From the NCBI RefSeq assembly GCF_019192735.1, contig NZ_JAHTKP010000014.1, forward strand, positions 62,001 through 126,000: 64,000 bases of DNA. Reading direction: 5' to 3'. Within the stretch, counting starts at the first letter, position 1; each line of letters starts with the position of its first letter. Under the pieces are notes generated by a model that saw only the letters and a list, made by a program, of their open reading frames with translations, did not search any database and was not told the DNA's origin. Shown one piece after another: positions 43,006-52,174 of the stretch. This DNA comes from Kitasatospora aureofaciens. GTDB taxonomy: Bacteria > Actinomycetota > Actinomycetes > Streptomycetales > Streptomycetaceae. Made by a program: the position numbers and the translations under genes.

Positions 43006-43803
43006 GTGCGCGCTTCATTGATCCAACTCGCGGTCTCCGACGCCGAGCCGCCGGCCGAGCGGCGGGCCAGAGCCGCCTCCCTGGTACGGGCCCAACACGG
43101 CGCCGACCTGGTGGTTCTGCCCGAGCTGTGGCCCCTCGGCGGCTTCGCGTACGACCTCTGGTCGGAGGGTGCGGAGACCCTGGACGGGCCCACCTCGGAC
43201 GCGATGGCGGCGGCGGCCCGGGCGGCCGGGGTCTGGCTGCACGCCGGATCGATCGTCGAACGCGATCCCGACGGTCCGATCTACAACACCTCGCTGCTGT
43301 TCGCCCCGGACGGCGAGCTGGTGCACACCTACCGCAAGATCCACCGCTTCGGCTTCGACAGCGGCGAGGCGGTGGTGATGGGCGCCGGGCAGGAGATCGT
43401 CACGGCGGCCACCGACTTCGGCACGCTGGGCTTGGCCACCTGCTACGACCTGCGCTTCCCGGAGCTGTTCCGGGCGCTGCTGGACGCGGGCGCGCAGCTG
43501 CTGGTGATCCCGGCGGCCTGGCCGGAGCGGCGGCGCGAGCACTGGACGCTGCTGGCCCGGGCGCGCGCGGTGGAGGAGCAGGCGTACGTGCTGGCCTGCA
43601 ACACCGCGGGGACGCACGGCGGGGTCGAGCAGGCCGGGCACAGCATCGTGGTGGACCCGTGGGGCCGGGTGCTGGCCGAGGCCGGGTCGGGGGAGCAGGT
43701 GCTGACCGTCGAGTTCGATCCGGCCGAGGTGGCCAAGGCCCGGGCGGAGTTCCCGGTGCTGCGGGACCGCCTGCTGGGGATTCCGGCGCCGGTCCAGCGC
43801 TGA
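43006..43803 (+). CDS. Nitrilase-superfamily carbon-nitrogen hydrolase
   Basis: Amidase of 265 residues with the intact Glu-Lys-Cys triad: E40 (VVLPELWPLGG), K111 (YRKIHRFGF) and C146 (ATCYDLRFPELF). The pattern is close to omega-amidase/Nit2 and deaminated-glutathione amidase groups, so it may repair transaminated amides. The family start VRASLIQLA favours GTG 43006; GTG 42991 would add five residues and has AGGA eight bases upstream. Confidence 0.9.
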   Translation: MRASLIQLAVSDAEPPAERRARAASLVRAQHGADLVVLPELWPLGGFAYDLWSEGAETLDGPTSDAMAAAARAAGVWLHAGSIVERDPDGPIYNTSLLFAPDGELVHTYRKIHRFGFDSGEAVVMGAGQEIVTAATDFGTLGLATCYDLRFPELFRALLDAGAQLLVIPAAWPERRREHWTLLARARAVEEQAYVLACNTAGTHGGVEQAGHSIVVDPWGRVLAEAGSGEQVLTVEFDPAEVAKARAEFPVLRDRLLGIPAPVQR

Positions 43804-43956
43804 GCGGGGCACCGGGGGCCCGCGGGGGTTCCCCGGGGGTTGGTTTGTACCTGCTCGTGGCGGGTTTGAGAAGATGAGCACTCGTCGTGTTCCCAGCCGC
43901 TCTTCGGCCGGTTCGCCGAGGGGCGGCCGGTCGGCCCGCCCGAGGAGGTCGCGCGC

Positions 43957-44955
43957 ATGTCCGGCAACGGCGCAGGCGACACCCGTCCCGTCATCCAGCG
44001 CAACAGCCTGCGCGAGCAGATCGCGGGCGCGCTGCGCGAGGAGATGATGGCCGGCCGGCTGGAGGCCGGCCGCAACTTCACCGTCAAGGAGATCGCCGAC
44101 CTGTACGGCGTCTCCGCGACCCCGGCCCGCGAGGCGCTGGTCGACCTCGGCGCGCAGGGGCTGCTGCGGGCCGAGCACCACCGCGGGTTCACCGTGCCCG
44201 AACTCGGCTGGGACGACTTCCTGGAGATCTTCGAGTCCCGGGTGCTGCTCACCGACAGTTACTACCGCCAGTTCAGCTCCCGCCGGGCGCTGCCCGACGT
44301 CACCCGGCTGCCCTCGCTGCGCCGCCGGGCCGACGCGGCGGTGCGGGCAGCGCGGGCGGGGAACCTGGACGTGATGGTGGGCTGCGACCGCCGGTTCTGG
44401 CAGGAGGTCGCCGGGCTGCTCGGCAACCGCCGGATCGGCGCCTACCTGGACTGGCTGCGGGTGCAGTCCTGGATGTTCGCGGCGGCCTACCTGCGGGAGA
44501 TGCCGAAGCTGGCCGGGGTGTGCTGGGACCGCCACCTCGACCTGGTGGACGCGATCGAGGCGCGGGACCTGGCCGGGGCGCACCGGATCATCTGCGAGTA
44601 CAACCTGTTCACCGTCCGGATGCTGGCCGGGCTGGCCGGGGAGCCGCTGGAGTCGGTGACGGTGCTGGGGCTGCTCACCGAGTTCGTGGACGCGGAGCCG
44701 GACCCCGCGGCCGTGCCGGATCCCGCGGCGCCACCGGAACCCGAGCCGTCGCCCGCGCCGGGCGCGGCCGGGCAGGACCGGCCCCGGCGGGGCGAGGACG
44801 TCGGCCGCGAACTGGGCCGGGAACTCGGGCTGGGGCTCGGCCTGGTGCCACAGCCGCGTTCGATCCCGTACGGCCGGTTCGGCCGGCGGCTGCCCGAGCC
44901 GTCCCCCGAGCACCCGCAGGGACGGCCCGACCCGCACCGCGCGCCGGGCCGGTAG
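43957..44955 (+). CDS. GntR-family regulator (FadR/FCD type)
   Basis: Regulator of 332 residues. The winged helix LREQIAGALREEMMAGRLEA...TVKEIADLYGVSATPAREAL is diagnostic. The helical FCD effector domain (about 85-235) contains metal-binding-type residues in EIFESRVLLTDSYYR and CWDRHLDLVDAI. A long Pro/Glu/Arg/Gly-rich tail (about 245-332), unusual for the family, follows. GAGGAGG precedes the ATG by six bases. Ligand unknown. Confidence 0.88.
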   Translation: MSGNGAGDTRPVIQRNSLREQIAGALREEMMAGRLEAGRNFTVKEIADLYGVSATPAREALVDLGAQGLLRAEHHRGFTVPELGWDDFLEIFESRVLLTDSYYRQFSSRRALPDVTRLPSLRRRADAAVRAARAGNLDVMVGCDRRFWQEVAGLLGNRRIGAYLDWLRVQSWMFAAAYLREMPKLAGVCWDRHLDLVDAIEARDLAGAHRIICEYNLFTVRMLAGLAGEPLESVTVLGLLTEFVDAEPDPAAVPDPAAPPEPEPSPAPGAAGQDRPRRGEDVGRELGRELGLGLGLVPQPRSIPYGRFGRRLPEPSPEHPQGRPDPHRAPGR

Positions 44956-45084
44956 GGTGGGCGGTCGTCGAACCGGGCGCCCCGCGTAACGGCCGTCCGG
45001 GTACCGACCCCGCCCCCGTACCCGCTTGTCGTCGTGCCGCCCCCCCGGCCGGACGACTGCCCGCCCGGAGAGGAAGAGCCGGCC

Positions 45085-45732
45085 ATGGCCTGCGACCTCT
45101 GGCTCGTCCCGCTGGTGGACGTGCTGAGCCACAGCCCCGACAACCCCTTCCGGGACGATCTCGCGCTCTACAACGCGGTGTTGACCTCGCGCGGCCTGCC
45201 CGAGGTGCCGGTCTACCAGTACGTCCCGGGGATCAGCGGGGCGGTCGAGCCGATAGCCGCCTTCGACTACGACTCGCTGCACTTCCTGCGCCGCGCCTAC
45301 CTGTTGGGCCTCACCGGCCTGGACATCACGCCGGTGGACTCGCTCGGCGGCGACTACGAGCAGCTGCTGGAGATGTTCGAGAGCAGCGCCGAACAGTCGC
45401 ACCTGGTCTGGCACTTCGACCACGCGGGCGCGTACGTGCCGATCGAGTTCGCGGTGCCGCTGGTGGACGAGGTGCTGCTCGGCTCGGGCGGGCCGCTCGG
45501 CTCCAGCCACGGACTGCTGCGCGAACTCCAGGCCGTGGCACCGGCGCTGGGCATCGACCCGCTCAACCCGCCGGCCCCGACCAAGCCGCTCGGCCCCACC
45601 GGCCTGGAGCAGCCGTTCGGCCCGCCGCTGGACGACCTGCACCCCTTCGCCCGGGAGCGGCACGCCTGGTCGGGCCTGTACGCGGCGGCGACCCGGAGCC
45701 TCACCCAGGGCTCGATGATCGTCTTCGCCTGA
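45085..45732 (+). CDS. Conserved hypothetical protein
   Basis: A 215-residue soluble protein I cannot assign: MACDLWLVPLVDVLSHSPDN, FDYDSLHFLRRAYLLGLTGL, SLGGDYEQLLEMFESSAEQS and VPLVDEVLLGSGGPLGSS. No catalytic pattern or membrane segment is evident. A homologue is found at this place, near SLATT and purD, in other Streptomyces (from memory). GAGAGGAAG precedes the ATG. It is convergent with the SLATT gene. Confidence 0.75.
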   Translation: MACDLWLVPLVDVLSHSPDNPFRDDLALYNAVLTSRGLPEVPVYQYVPGISGAVEPIAAFDYDSLHFLRRAYLLGLTGLDITPVDSLGGDYEQLLEMFESSAEQSHLVWHFDHAGAYVPIEFAVPLVDEVLLGSGGPLGSSHGLLRELQAVAPALGIDPLNPPAPTKPLGPTGLEQPFGPPLDDLHPFARERHAWSGLYAAATRSLTQGSMIVFA

Positions 45733-45769
45733 GGCCCGAGGCCGTTCGGCTGCGGCTGCGGCCCGCGGC

Positions 45770-46555
45770 TCAGCGCAGCGGGCCCTCCGGCGGCCGCTGG
45801 CGCGGCATGGTGGGCCGGGTGCCCGGCGGCGGCAGCACCCGCACCTGGGCGCCCACCCCGGTCTCGCTGCGCCCGCCCCACGTCCCGGGGGCCTGGGTGG
45901 GCAACTGCGTCATCGACGCGCGGAACTCCAGCATCCACTCCGAGGTCTCGGTGCGGACCATGTCCGAGACGTCCTCGCAGAACCGGCGCAGCACGCCCAG
46001 GCAGCGCTCGGCGGCCTCGCCCGCGGTGCCCTCGGTCGGGCCGAGCACCTCCCGCACGCACTCCGACGCCCAGTCGAACTGGAAGGCCTCCAGGCGGCGT
46101 TGCAGCGCCTGCGCGGTGCTGACGTCCCGCATCCAGCCGGAGGTGAGGCCGAACGCCCGGTCGGTGCCGTAGCAGGCGGCGGCGAGCGCCAGGCCGACGT
46201 AGCCCCAGCTGGTGCCGTGCGCGACGGCGCCGGTCAGGTCCACCAGCGGGGCGGTCACCCCGCCGACCGCGAAGCCGGCCATGCCGAACCGCAGCAGCCG
46301 TGCCCAGCGGCGCTTCCAGACCCGGTCCTTGCGGTACCACTCGATCGCCTCGACCGCCCGCTCCTCGGACCAGCGGTAGAGCTCCTCCAGCCGCTCGGCG
46401 GGCTCGCCCCAGTCCCCGAGCGGGAACTGGCGGGCACTCAGATCGGTCCGCCGGCGGGTGGAGGCCCGGCGGGCGACGGCGGCGACGGGCTGGTCCTCCT
46501 CGCCGATCTCCTTGCCCCAGGCACTCTCCTCGGGCTGCATTTCCGGCTGGCTCAC
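45770..46555 (-). CDS. SLATT-domain membrane protein
   Basis: A 261-residue protein with the SLATT two-helix domain. An N-terminal helix LEELYRWSEERAVEAIEWYR and KDRVWKRRWARLLRF precede hydrophobic helices at about 105-125 and 132-150 (FGMAGFAVGGVTAPLVDLTG; GYVGLALAAACYG). A conserved cytoplasmic helical region follows. SLATT proteins are known as predicted pore-forming effectors beside SMODS/SLOG nucleotide-signalling genes, but no such partner is present here. GTG 46555 is supported by GGGAG eight bases upstream. Confidence 0.78.
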   Translation of the reverse strand: MSQPEMQPEESAWGKEIGEEDQPVAAVARRASTRRRTDLSARQFPLGDWGEPAERLEELYRWSEERAVEAIEWYRKDRVWKRRWARLLRFGMAGFAVGGVTAPLVDLTGAVAHGTSWGYVGLALAAACYGTDRAFGLTSGWMRDVSTAQALQRRLEAFQFDWASECVREVLGPTEGTAGEAAERCLGVLRRFCEDVSDMVRTETSEWMLEFRASMTQLPTQAPGTWGGRSETGVGAQVRVLPPPGTRPTMPRQRPPEGPLR

Positions 46556-46923
46556 CTGTGGGGCTCCCTGTGGCGGGCGGGCGGCTGGGTCTGGCGGCGC
46601 ATCGGCCGACGTGACGTCTGCCGGTGGTTGTCCAACAGCACTTCTTACCGCCAAATGGCTGACCGTGGGGGCGCTTCCCCATTGATCGTTATGGGATTCG
46701 GCCACCGGAACCCGAGGTGGGAGGGATGCGGGGGTCGGCGAGATTTCACCCGTCCGAGCGAGGGGCCGGTCACCTGCCGTCCTGACCCGGGCACCCGCCG
46801 CCGACCGGGCGAGCCCTGGCTTGGAGGATCCTCCGACATCGTGAGCGTACGGAGGTCTTCGACTGGAGGTTCCGACGGGACCGGAGAGCGGCCGGAACAG
46901 GCCACCGACTACCCTTGCCAACC
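46556..46923. other. Divergent intergenic region SLATT / purD
   Basis: A 368-bp gap with no supported gene. The purD -10 candidate TACCCT (46910-46915) ends eight bases before the GTG, as expected for a leaderless message, but the -35 is weak. GGAGGATCCTCC forms a palindrome at about 46825-46836. The part near 46635-46700 is AT-rich and probably holds the SLATT promoter. Confidence 0.45.
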
Positions 46924-48171
46924 GTGAAGGTCCTCGTCATCGGCGGCGGCGCCCGCGAACACGCCCTGTGCCGCTCTCTGTCCCAAGATCCCGCCGTCAC
47001 CGAGCTGCACTGCGCCCCGGGCAACGCCGGGATCGCGCAGGTGGCGACGGTCCACCCGGTCGACCAGCTGGACGGTGCCCAGGTCACCGACCTGGCCGCG
47101 AAGCTCGGCGCCGACCTGGTCGTGGTCGGCCCGGAGGCCCCGCTGGTCGCGGGCGTCGCCGACGCCGTGCGCGCGGCCGGCATCCCCGTCTTCGGCCCGT
47201 CCGGCGCCGCCGCGCAGCTGGAAGGCTCGAAGGCATTCGCCAAGGACGTGATGGCCGGCGCCGGCGTGCCGACCGCCCGCTCCTACGTGTGCGCCACCCC
47301 GGACGAGGCCGCCGAGGCACTGGACGCCTTCGGCGCGCCGTACGTGGTCAAGGACGACGGCCTGGCCGCCGGCAAGGGTGTCGTGGTCACCTCCGACCGC
47401 GCGGCCGCGCTGGCGCACGCCGCGTCCTGCGAGCGCGTGGTCATCGAGGAGTACCTGGACGGCCCCGAGGTGTCGCTGTTCGCGATCACCGACGGCACCA
47501 CCGTCCTCCCGCTCCAGCCCGCGCAGGACTTCAAGCGCGCGCTGGACGGCGACGAGGGCCCCAACACCGGCGGCATGGGCGCCTACTCGCCGCTGCCGTG
47601 GGCGCCCGCCGGGCTGGTCGAGGAGGTCCTGGAGACCGTCCTGCAGCCGACCGTGGACGAACTGCGCCGCCGCGGCACCGAGTTCTCCGGCCTGCTCTAC
47701 GCCGGCCTGGCGCTCACCTCGCGCGGCACCCGGGTGATCGAGTTCAACGCCCGCTTCGGCGACCCGGAGACCCAGGTCGTGCTGGCCCGGCTGCGCACCC
47801 CGCTGGCCGGCGTCCTGCTGGCCGCCGCCACCGGCACGCTGGACCAGCTGGAGCCGCTGCGCTGGGACGAGGGCGCGGCCGTCACCGTGGTCGTCGCTTC
47901 CGAGGGCTACCCGGCCGCGCCGCGCACCGGCGACCCGATCGAGGGCCTGGCCGAGGCCGAGGCGGACGGCACCGCGTTCGTCCTGCACGCCGGTACCAGG
48001 GCGGACGAGGACGGCCGGGTGCTGAGCGCCGGCGGCCGGGTGCTGTCCGTCACCGCGACCGGCACCGACCTGGCCGAGGCGCGGGACCGCGCGTACGCCG
48101 CGGTCGACCGGATCTCGCTCAAGGGCGGCCAGCACCGCACCGACATCGCGCTCAAGGCGGCCACCGCCTAG
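46924..48171 (+). CDS. purD: Phosphoribosylamine-glycine ligase
   Basis: GAR synthetase of 415 residues, ATP-grasp enzyme for the second purine step. [40 protein letters not shown], the ATP-grasp loop [15 protein letters not shown] and [12 protein letters not shown], then [20 protein letters not shown] with metal ligands, are complete. GTG 46924 is used. There is no ribosome site and a -10 box directly upstream. purC lies 4 kb further along with two non-purine genes in between. Confidence 0.95.
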   Translation: MKVLVIGGGAREHALCRSLSQDPAVTELHCAPGNAGIAQVATVHPVDQLDGAQVTDLAAKLGADLVVVGPEAPLVAGVADAVRAAGIPVFGPSGAAAQLEGSKAFAKDVMAGAGVPTARSYVCATPDEAAEALDAFGAPYVVKDDGLAAGKGVVVTSDRAAALAHAASCERVVIEEYLDGPEVSLFAITDGTTVLPLQPAQDFKRALDGDEGPNTGGMGAYSPLPWAPAGLVEEVLETVLQPTVDELRRRGTEFSGLLYAGLALTSRGTRVIEFNARFGDPETQVVLARLRTPLAGVLLAAATGTLDQLEPLRWDEGAAVTVVVASEGYPAAPRTGDPIEGLAEAEADGTAFVLHAGTRADEDGRVLSAGGRVLSVTATGTDLAEARDRAYAAVDRISLKGGQHRTDIALKAATA

Positions 48172-48203
48172 CCGTTGCTGCAGCCGTTCGTTGCGTGCGC
48201 ACC

Positions 48204-48257
48204 CCGCAGGGCGCCGCGTGCCGTGGGAAACAACCCCATGGGCGCAGCGCCCTGTGG
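48204..48257 (+). other. Two-stage hairpin downstream of purD
   Basis: CCGCAGGGCGC pairs with GCGCCCTGTGG (11 pairs, one G-T). Inside, CCGTGGG pairs with CCCATGG around AAACAAC. It starts 33 bp after the purD stop. It may be the purD terminator or a structured RNA element. Confidence 0.5.
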
Positions 48258-48729
48258 CGTTCCGGGGCTGGAGTGGCTGTGGTGGGCGGCGCACCGTTCG
48301 GCGGCCGGAATCCAGCACATCGGGTGACAGCAACCGCATCCGGCTGACGTAACCGGGTGCCCGGCCTTATGGTGCGCTGGATCGCACGGCGCCGTGGCCG
48401 CGCGCTGGGGTCGCCGCCGGGTAGCGGTGCCCCCGCGGGGGGATGCTGGACGGCGTCCGGCCGGGCGGTCGCCCGGGTGCTTCGCACCGGACCGGTCGAG
48501 GGTCGTCCGGTATGTCGTCCGGAAGTTCGGGCAACGTCACCGGGACGAGTGGAAACCGGGGCGATCCGGAACACCCACCCGGACCGGGGCGTCGAACATG
48601 TCAGAAGCGCCACGCAGCATGCACTACCGGGATCGGACACCTCCGCTTCCCGGTCGGAACTGATCGTTTCGAGTCGGCTCAGGGCCCGTCACCGGGCGCC
48701 CGAGGGCTCCGAAGGGGGTGCCGCACCGT
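48258..48729. other. Long intergenic region before the M48-like gene
   Basis: About 470 bp with no convincing gene on either strand. The segment near 48515-48600 contains GGAAGT/GGAAAC/GGAAC motifs with CGTC/CGTT-like boxes that could be ECF-sigma promoters, but none is clear. GAAGGGGG lies before the next start. Confidence 0.35.
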
Positions 48730-50292
48730 ATGGCCGCTGTCGACACCGCGCGCGCTCACGCCCAGGTGGTCCTGCGGATCCGGGGCCTCGCCCTGGCCGC
48801 CGCCACCCTGCCCGCCGCCGTCGCGGTGGTCCTGCTCGCCGGGCGGTTCACCGGCCGGATCGGCGCGCCCGGCTCCGCCGACGCCGCCGGCTGGGACGCC
48901 GCCCGCTGGGCGGTCTGCGCGGTGGCCGCGCTCACCCTCCTGGTGGCCGGCCTGACCGCCCGCGCCTACCGCCGGGCCGTCCCGCCGCAGACCCCGGCCG
49001 TCCCGCTGGACCGCGCCGAGGCCCCCGAGCTGTACCGGCTGATAGACGAACTGGCCGAGCGGCTGGACGTGCCCGCCCCCTCCGCCATCGCGCTCACCCC
49101 GGACTGCGACAGCTGGCTGGAGGACGTCCCGCCCGCGCAGCGGCGCCCCCGCCACCGGCACGAGCCGCCCGCCCCCGTCCTGGTGATCGGCTCGCCGTTC
49201 CTCTGGTGGATGCGGTCCGGCGAACTGCGCGCCCTGCTCGCGCCCGTGGTGGCCGGCACCGCCGCCTCCGCCGACCCGGAGATCGCCGCCGCCCGCCGCT
49301 TCCTGCGCAGCCTCGACGCCAGCCTGGACACCGGTCCGGCCCCCGCCGGCCTCGGCGGCGCCACCCTGGCCGGCCCGCCCCGGGCGCCGCGCCGCGGCCC
49401 GGCCGTCCTCACCGACCGGATCACCCGCCGCCTGCTCGGCGCCTGCCGCGGCCACGCCGCCGAACTGGAGCGGTCCGTCGCGAGCTGGGCCTCCGAGCAG
49501 GCCAGAGCCGTTGACTACGGCCTGCGGATCGCCGCCCAGGAGCAGGTCGGCCTCGCCTACGCGGGCTGGGACCGGCTGCTCACCCGGGTCGCGCTGCCCG
49601 CCTGGCGGCTCGGCCGCCACCCCGCCCACCTCAACGCCGGCGTGGTCGCCGCCCTCACCGAGCTGTCCCGGCGCGACCGGCTGGCCGACGGCTACGGCAC
49701 CCGGCTCGGCGACCGCCCCGCCTGCGACCTGCTGGAGGAGCCAGGAACCGTCGACCGGGCGGTCTCCCGGCTCGCCGCCGAGCTGTTCTTCGGCCGCCCC
49801 GCCGCCGGCGCCTGGCACGAGCTGGAGTGGGCCGACTACCCGGCCGAGGTCGTGGACGCCGGCTGGCGGGCCCGCGCCGCCGCCCTGCAGTCCGCCCTGG
49901 ACCGGCTCGCCCCGCAGGCCCGCCCCGGCGCTCCGACGCTCACCCGGCTGCTGGTCCGGCTCGCCGACGGCGACGGCGAGCAGCTGGCCGCCGCGCTCGC
50001 CGCCCAGCTGGCCTGCACCACCGCCCCCGCCCCGCTGCTCGAACCCGCCCGGAGCGGCCGCGACCTGCTGGTCGACCACGTCACCGCGATGGTCTGCTGC
50101 GCCGCCGTCGACACCGCCGGCGCCACCCCCGGCCTGGACTGGCTGGACGGCCCGGTCCTGCTCCTCGGCGGCGTCCGCCGCACCGACCTTGCCGCGTCCG
50201 TCGCCCAGGCCGTCGAACAGGGCCAGGACGGTCCCCTGCGCGCCTGGCTCGACGCCGCCGACGTCCGCCTGGAGAAGCCCGTCCGACTCTGA
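48730..50292 (+). CDS. M48-like membrane protein lacking the zinc motif
   Basis: A 520-residue protein. Two N-terminal membrane helices (about 22-40 and 60-78) precede APELYRLIDELAERLDVPAP and the FLWWMRSGELRALLAPVVAG region. This arrangement is that of HtpX/M48 peptidases, where ELRAVLAHELGH normally follows. Here HExxH is replaced by APVVAG, so zinc catalysis is not expected. The rest resembles a helical M48-like region (ASWASEQARAVDYGLRIA). A related gene occurs beside purD/purC in other Streptomyces (from memory). Probably a pseudoenzyme or scaffold. Confidence 0.68.
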   Translation: MAAVDTARAHAQVVLRIRGLALAAATLPAAVAVVLLAGRFTGRIGAPGSADAAGWDAARWAVCAVAALTLLVAGLTARAYRRAVPPQTPAVPLDRAEAPELYRLIDELAERLDVPAPSAIALTPDCDSWLEDVPPAQRRPRHRHEPPAPVLVIGSPFLWWMRSGELRALLAPVVAGTAASADPEIAAARRFLRSLDASLDTGPAPAGLGGATLAGPPRAPRRGPAVLTDRITRRLLGACRGHAAELERSVASWASEQARAVDYGLRIAAQEQVGLAYAGWDRLLTRVALPAWRLGRHPAHLNAGVVAALTELSRRDRLADGYGTRLGDRPACDLLEEPGTVDRAVSRLAAELFFGRPAAGAWHELEWADYPAEVVDAGWRARAAALQSALDRLAPQARPGAPTLTRLLVRLADGDGEQLAAALAAQLACTTAPAPLLEPARSGRDLLVDHVTAMVCCAAVDTAGATPGLDWLDGPVLLLGGVRRTDLAASVAQAVEQGQDGPLRAWLDAADVRLEKPVRL

Positions 50293-50510
50293 TCCTCCGG
50301 GCGGCGCTCGGCGCCCGCCCACGCGCCCCCGGGCCGGTCGGCCGGGGGCCGTCTCCGCAGGCCGGAGACCTGGCAGCGGACGCCCGGAAGATTCCCGCCA
50401 CCAATTGCTACCGTGGAGTGACACAGCGCCAGCACAGTGTGGTGTATTAGACCGCACGCACATCCGGGGGGCACGTGCCAACCGGACGGAAGTGCACCTG
50501 GGAGGGGCGC

Positions 50511-52055
50511 GTGGGGACCGAACTCAACCGCCGCTGGGAGTCCGGAACGCATGCCTACAGCGTCTCCGACCCCTTCGGCCAGGGCCCGCTGCCCTGGCTG
50601 CGCAGCCCCGACGAGTACCTGGCCGACGCCGAGGGCACCGTGCCCTGGTACGTCTCGGTGGACGCACCCGGCCAGCGCCCGCTGGCCGGCGGCGCCCGGC
50701 CCAGGCCGCCGGTCGGCACCCCGCAGAGCGCCGACGACGTCGTCCAGCAGATCAAGGGCTTCGCCTCCGCCGGGGTGATCCGCCCCGGCGGCTCGGTGGA
50801 CTTCCGGGTCACCGTGAACCCGCCCCGCGACTTCACCGTGGACGTCTACCGGATCGGCCACTACGGCGGCGACGGCGCCCACCACATGACGTCCAGCCCG
50901 CTGATCGCCGGCCTCGCCCAGCCCGCCCCGCTGGTGGTCGGGCGGACCGTCTCCTGCCACCACTGGTGGCACTCCTGGCGGCTGCAGATCCCCGGCCACT
51001 GGAAGCCCGGCGCCTACGTCGCCGTGCTGACCACCGCGGACATGCTGCACCGCAGCCACATCCCGTTCACCGTCCGGGACTTCGAGGACCAGGCGCACGC
51101 CGCCGAGCTCCTCCTGGTGGTCCCCGACGTGACCTGGCAGGCCTACAACCTGTTCCCCGAGGACGGCCGCAGCGGTGCCAGCCTCTACCACGCCTGGGAC
51201 GACGCCGGCGGGCTGGTCGGCGAGCAGGAGGCCGCCGTCACCGTCTCCTTCGACCGTCCGCACGCCACCGCCGGGCTGCCGCTGCACGTCGGCCACGCGT
51301 ACGACTTCATCCGCTGGGCCGAGCGCTACGGCTACGACCTCGCCTACGCCACCGCCACCGACCTGCACGCCGGCCTGGTGGACCCGGCCCGGCACCGGGC
51401 GCTGGTCTTCCCCGGCCACGACGAGTACTGGTCCGATCCGATGCGCCGCGCCGTCGAGCGGGCCCGGGACGGCGGCACCTCGCTGGTCTTCCTCTCCGCC
51501 AACACCATGTACTGGAGGGTCGAGCTGACCGCCGCGGCCTCGGGCGAGCCCAACCGGCTGCTCAACTGCCGCAAGCGGCAGAAGGTCCAGCCCGGCAGCC
51601 CGGCCGCCGGTGTGCCCGGCGCCGCCAGCGCCCTGTGGCGGGACGCCGGCGAGCCCGAGCAGCACCTGCTCGGGGTGCAGTACTCGGGCCGGGTCGCCGC
51701 CCCCGTCCCGCTGATCGCCCGGCACACCGCGCACTGGCTGTGGGACGGCACCGGGCTCCAGGAGGGCGACGAATTGCCCGGCCTGGTGGCCGGCGAGGCC
51801 GACCGCTACTACCCGAAGGTGGCGCTGCCCCAGCACACCGAGCGGGTCCTGCTCGCCCACTCCCCGTACCGGGACCTCGCGGGCCGCACCCGCTACCAGG
51901 AGACCTCGCTGTACCGGGCGCCCAGCGGCGCGTACGTCTTCGCGGCCGGCACCTTCGCCTGGTCACCCGCGCTGGGCCGCCCCGGCCTCACCGACGAGCG
52001 CATCCAGCGCGCCACCGCCAACCTGCTCGACCGGCTCTGCAAGAACCAGCCCTGA
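50511..52055 (+). CDS. N,N-dimethylformamidase beta-subunit-like protein
   Basis: A 514-residue protein with the DMFase large-subunit C-terminal domain. An N-terminal beta domain (VDFRVTVNPPRDFTVDVYRI, GHYGGDGA) is followed by DVTWQAYNLFPEDGRSGASL, LVFPGHDEYWSDPMRRAVE and FLSANTMYWRVEL, then a C-terminus of the same family. True DMFases hydrolyse formamides using an iron-tyrosine site. The small subunit is missing here, so activity is uncertain. GTG 50511 follows GGGAGGGG and matches the family start. It lies between purD and purC. Confidence 0.8.
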   Translation: MGTELNRRWESGTHAYSVSDPFGQGPLPWLRSPDEYLADAEGTVPWYVSVDAPGQRPLAGGARPRPPVGTPQSADDVVQQIKGFASAGVIRPGGSVDFRVTVNPPRDFTVDVYRIGHYGGDGAHHMTSSPLIAGLAQPAPLVVGRTVSCHHWWHSWRLQIPGHWKPGAYVAVLTTADMLHRSHIPFTVRDFEDQAHAAELLLVVPDVTWQAYNLFPEDGRSGASLYHAWDDAGGLVGEQEAAVTVSFDRPHATAGLPLHVGHAYDFIRWAERYGYDLAYATATDLHAGLVDPARHRALVFPGHDEYWSDPMRRAVERARDGGTSLVFLSANTMYWRVELTAAASGEPNRLLNCRKRQKVQPGSPAAGVPGAASALWRDAGEPEQHLLGVQYSGRVAAPVPLIARHTAHWLWDGTGLQEGDELPGLVAGEADRYYPKVALPQHTERVLLAHSPYRDLAGRTRYQETSLYRAPSGAYVFAAGTFAWSPALGRPGLTDERIQRATANLLDRLCKNQP

Positions 52056-52174
52056 ATGCCGGCCGCCGACGGGGGCCGGAGGCCGCTCCGGGCGTTCGTG
52101 AAAGACTGCTGGGGCAGTGACCTCCCCTTTCGCGGTGCCCCACGCCCGCGAACGACCCCTGAGGACTGAACACC

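Noticed and set aside
49511..52120. A long + strand frame of 869 codons over the M48-like and DMFase-like genes
   Set aside because: It is out of frame with two well-supported proteins and reads as Pro/Ala/Ser/Arg low complexity.
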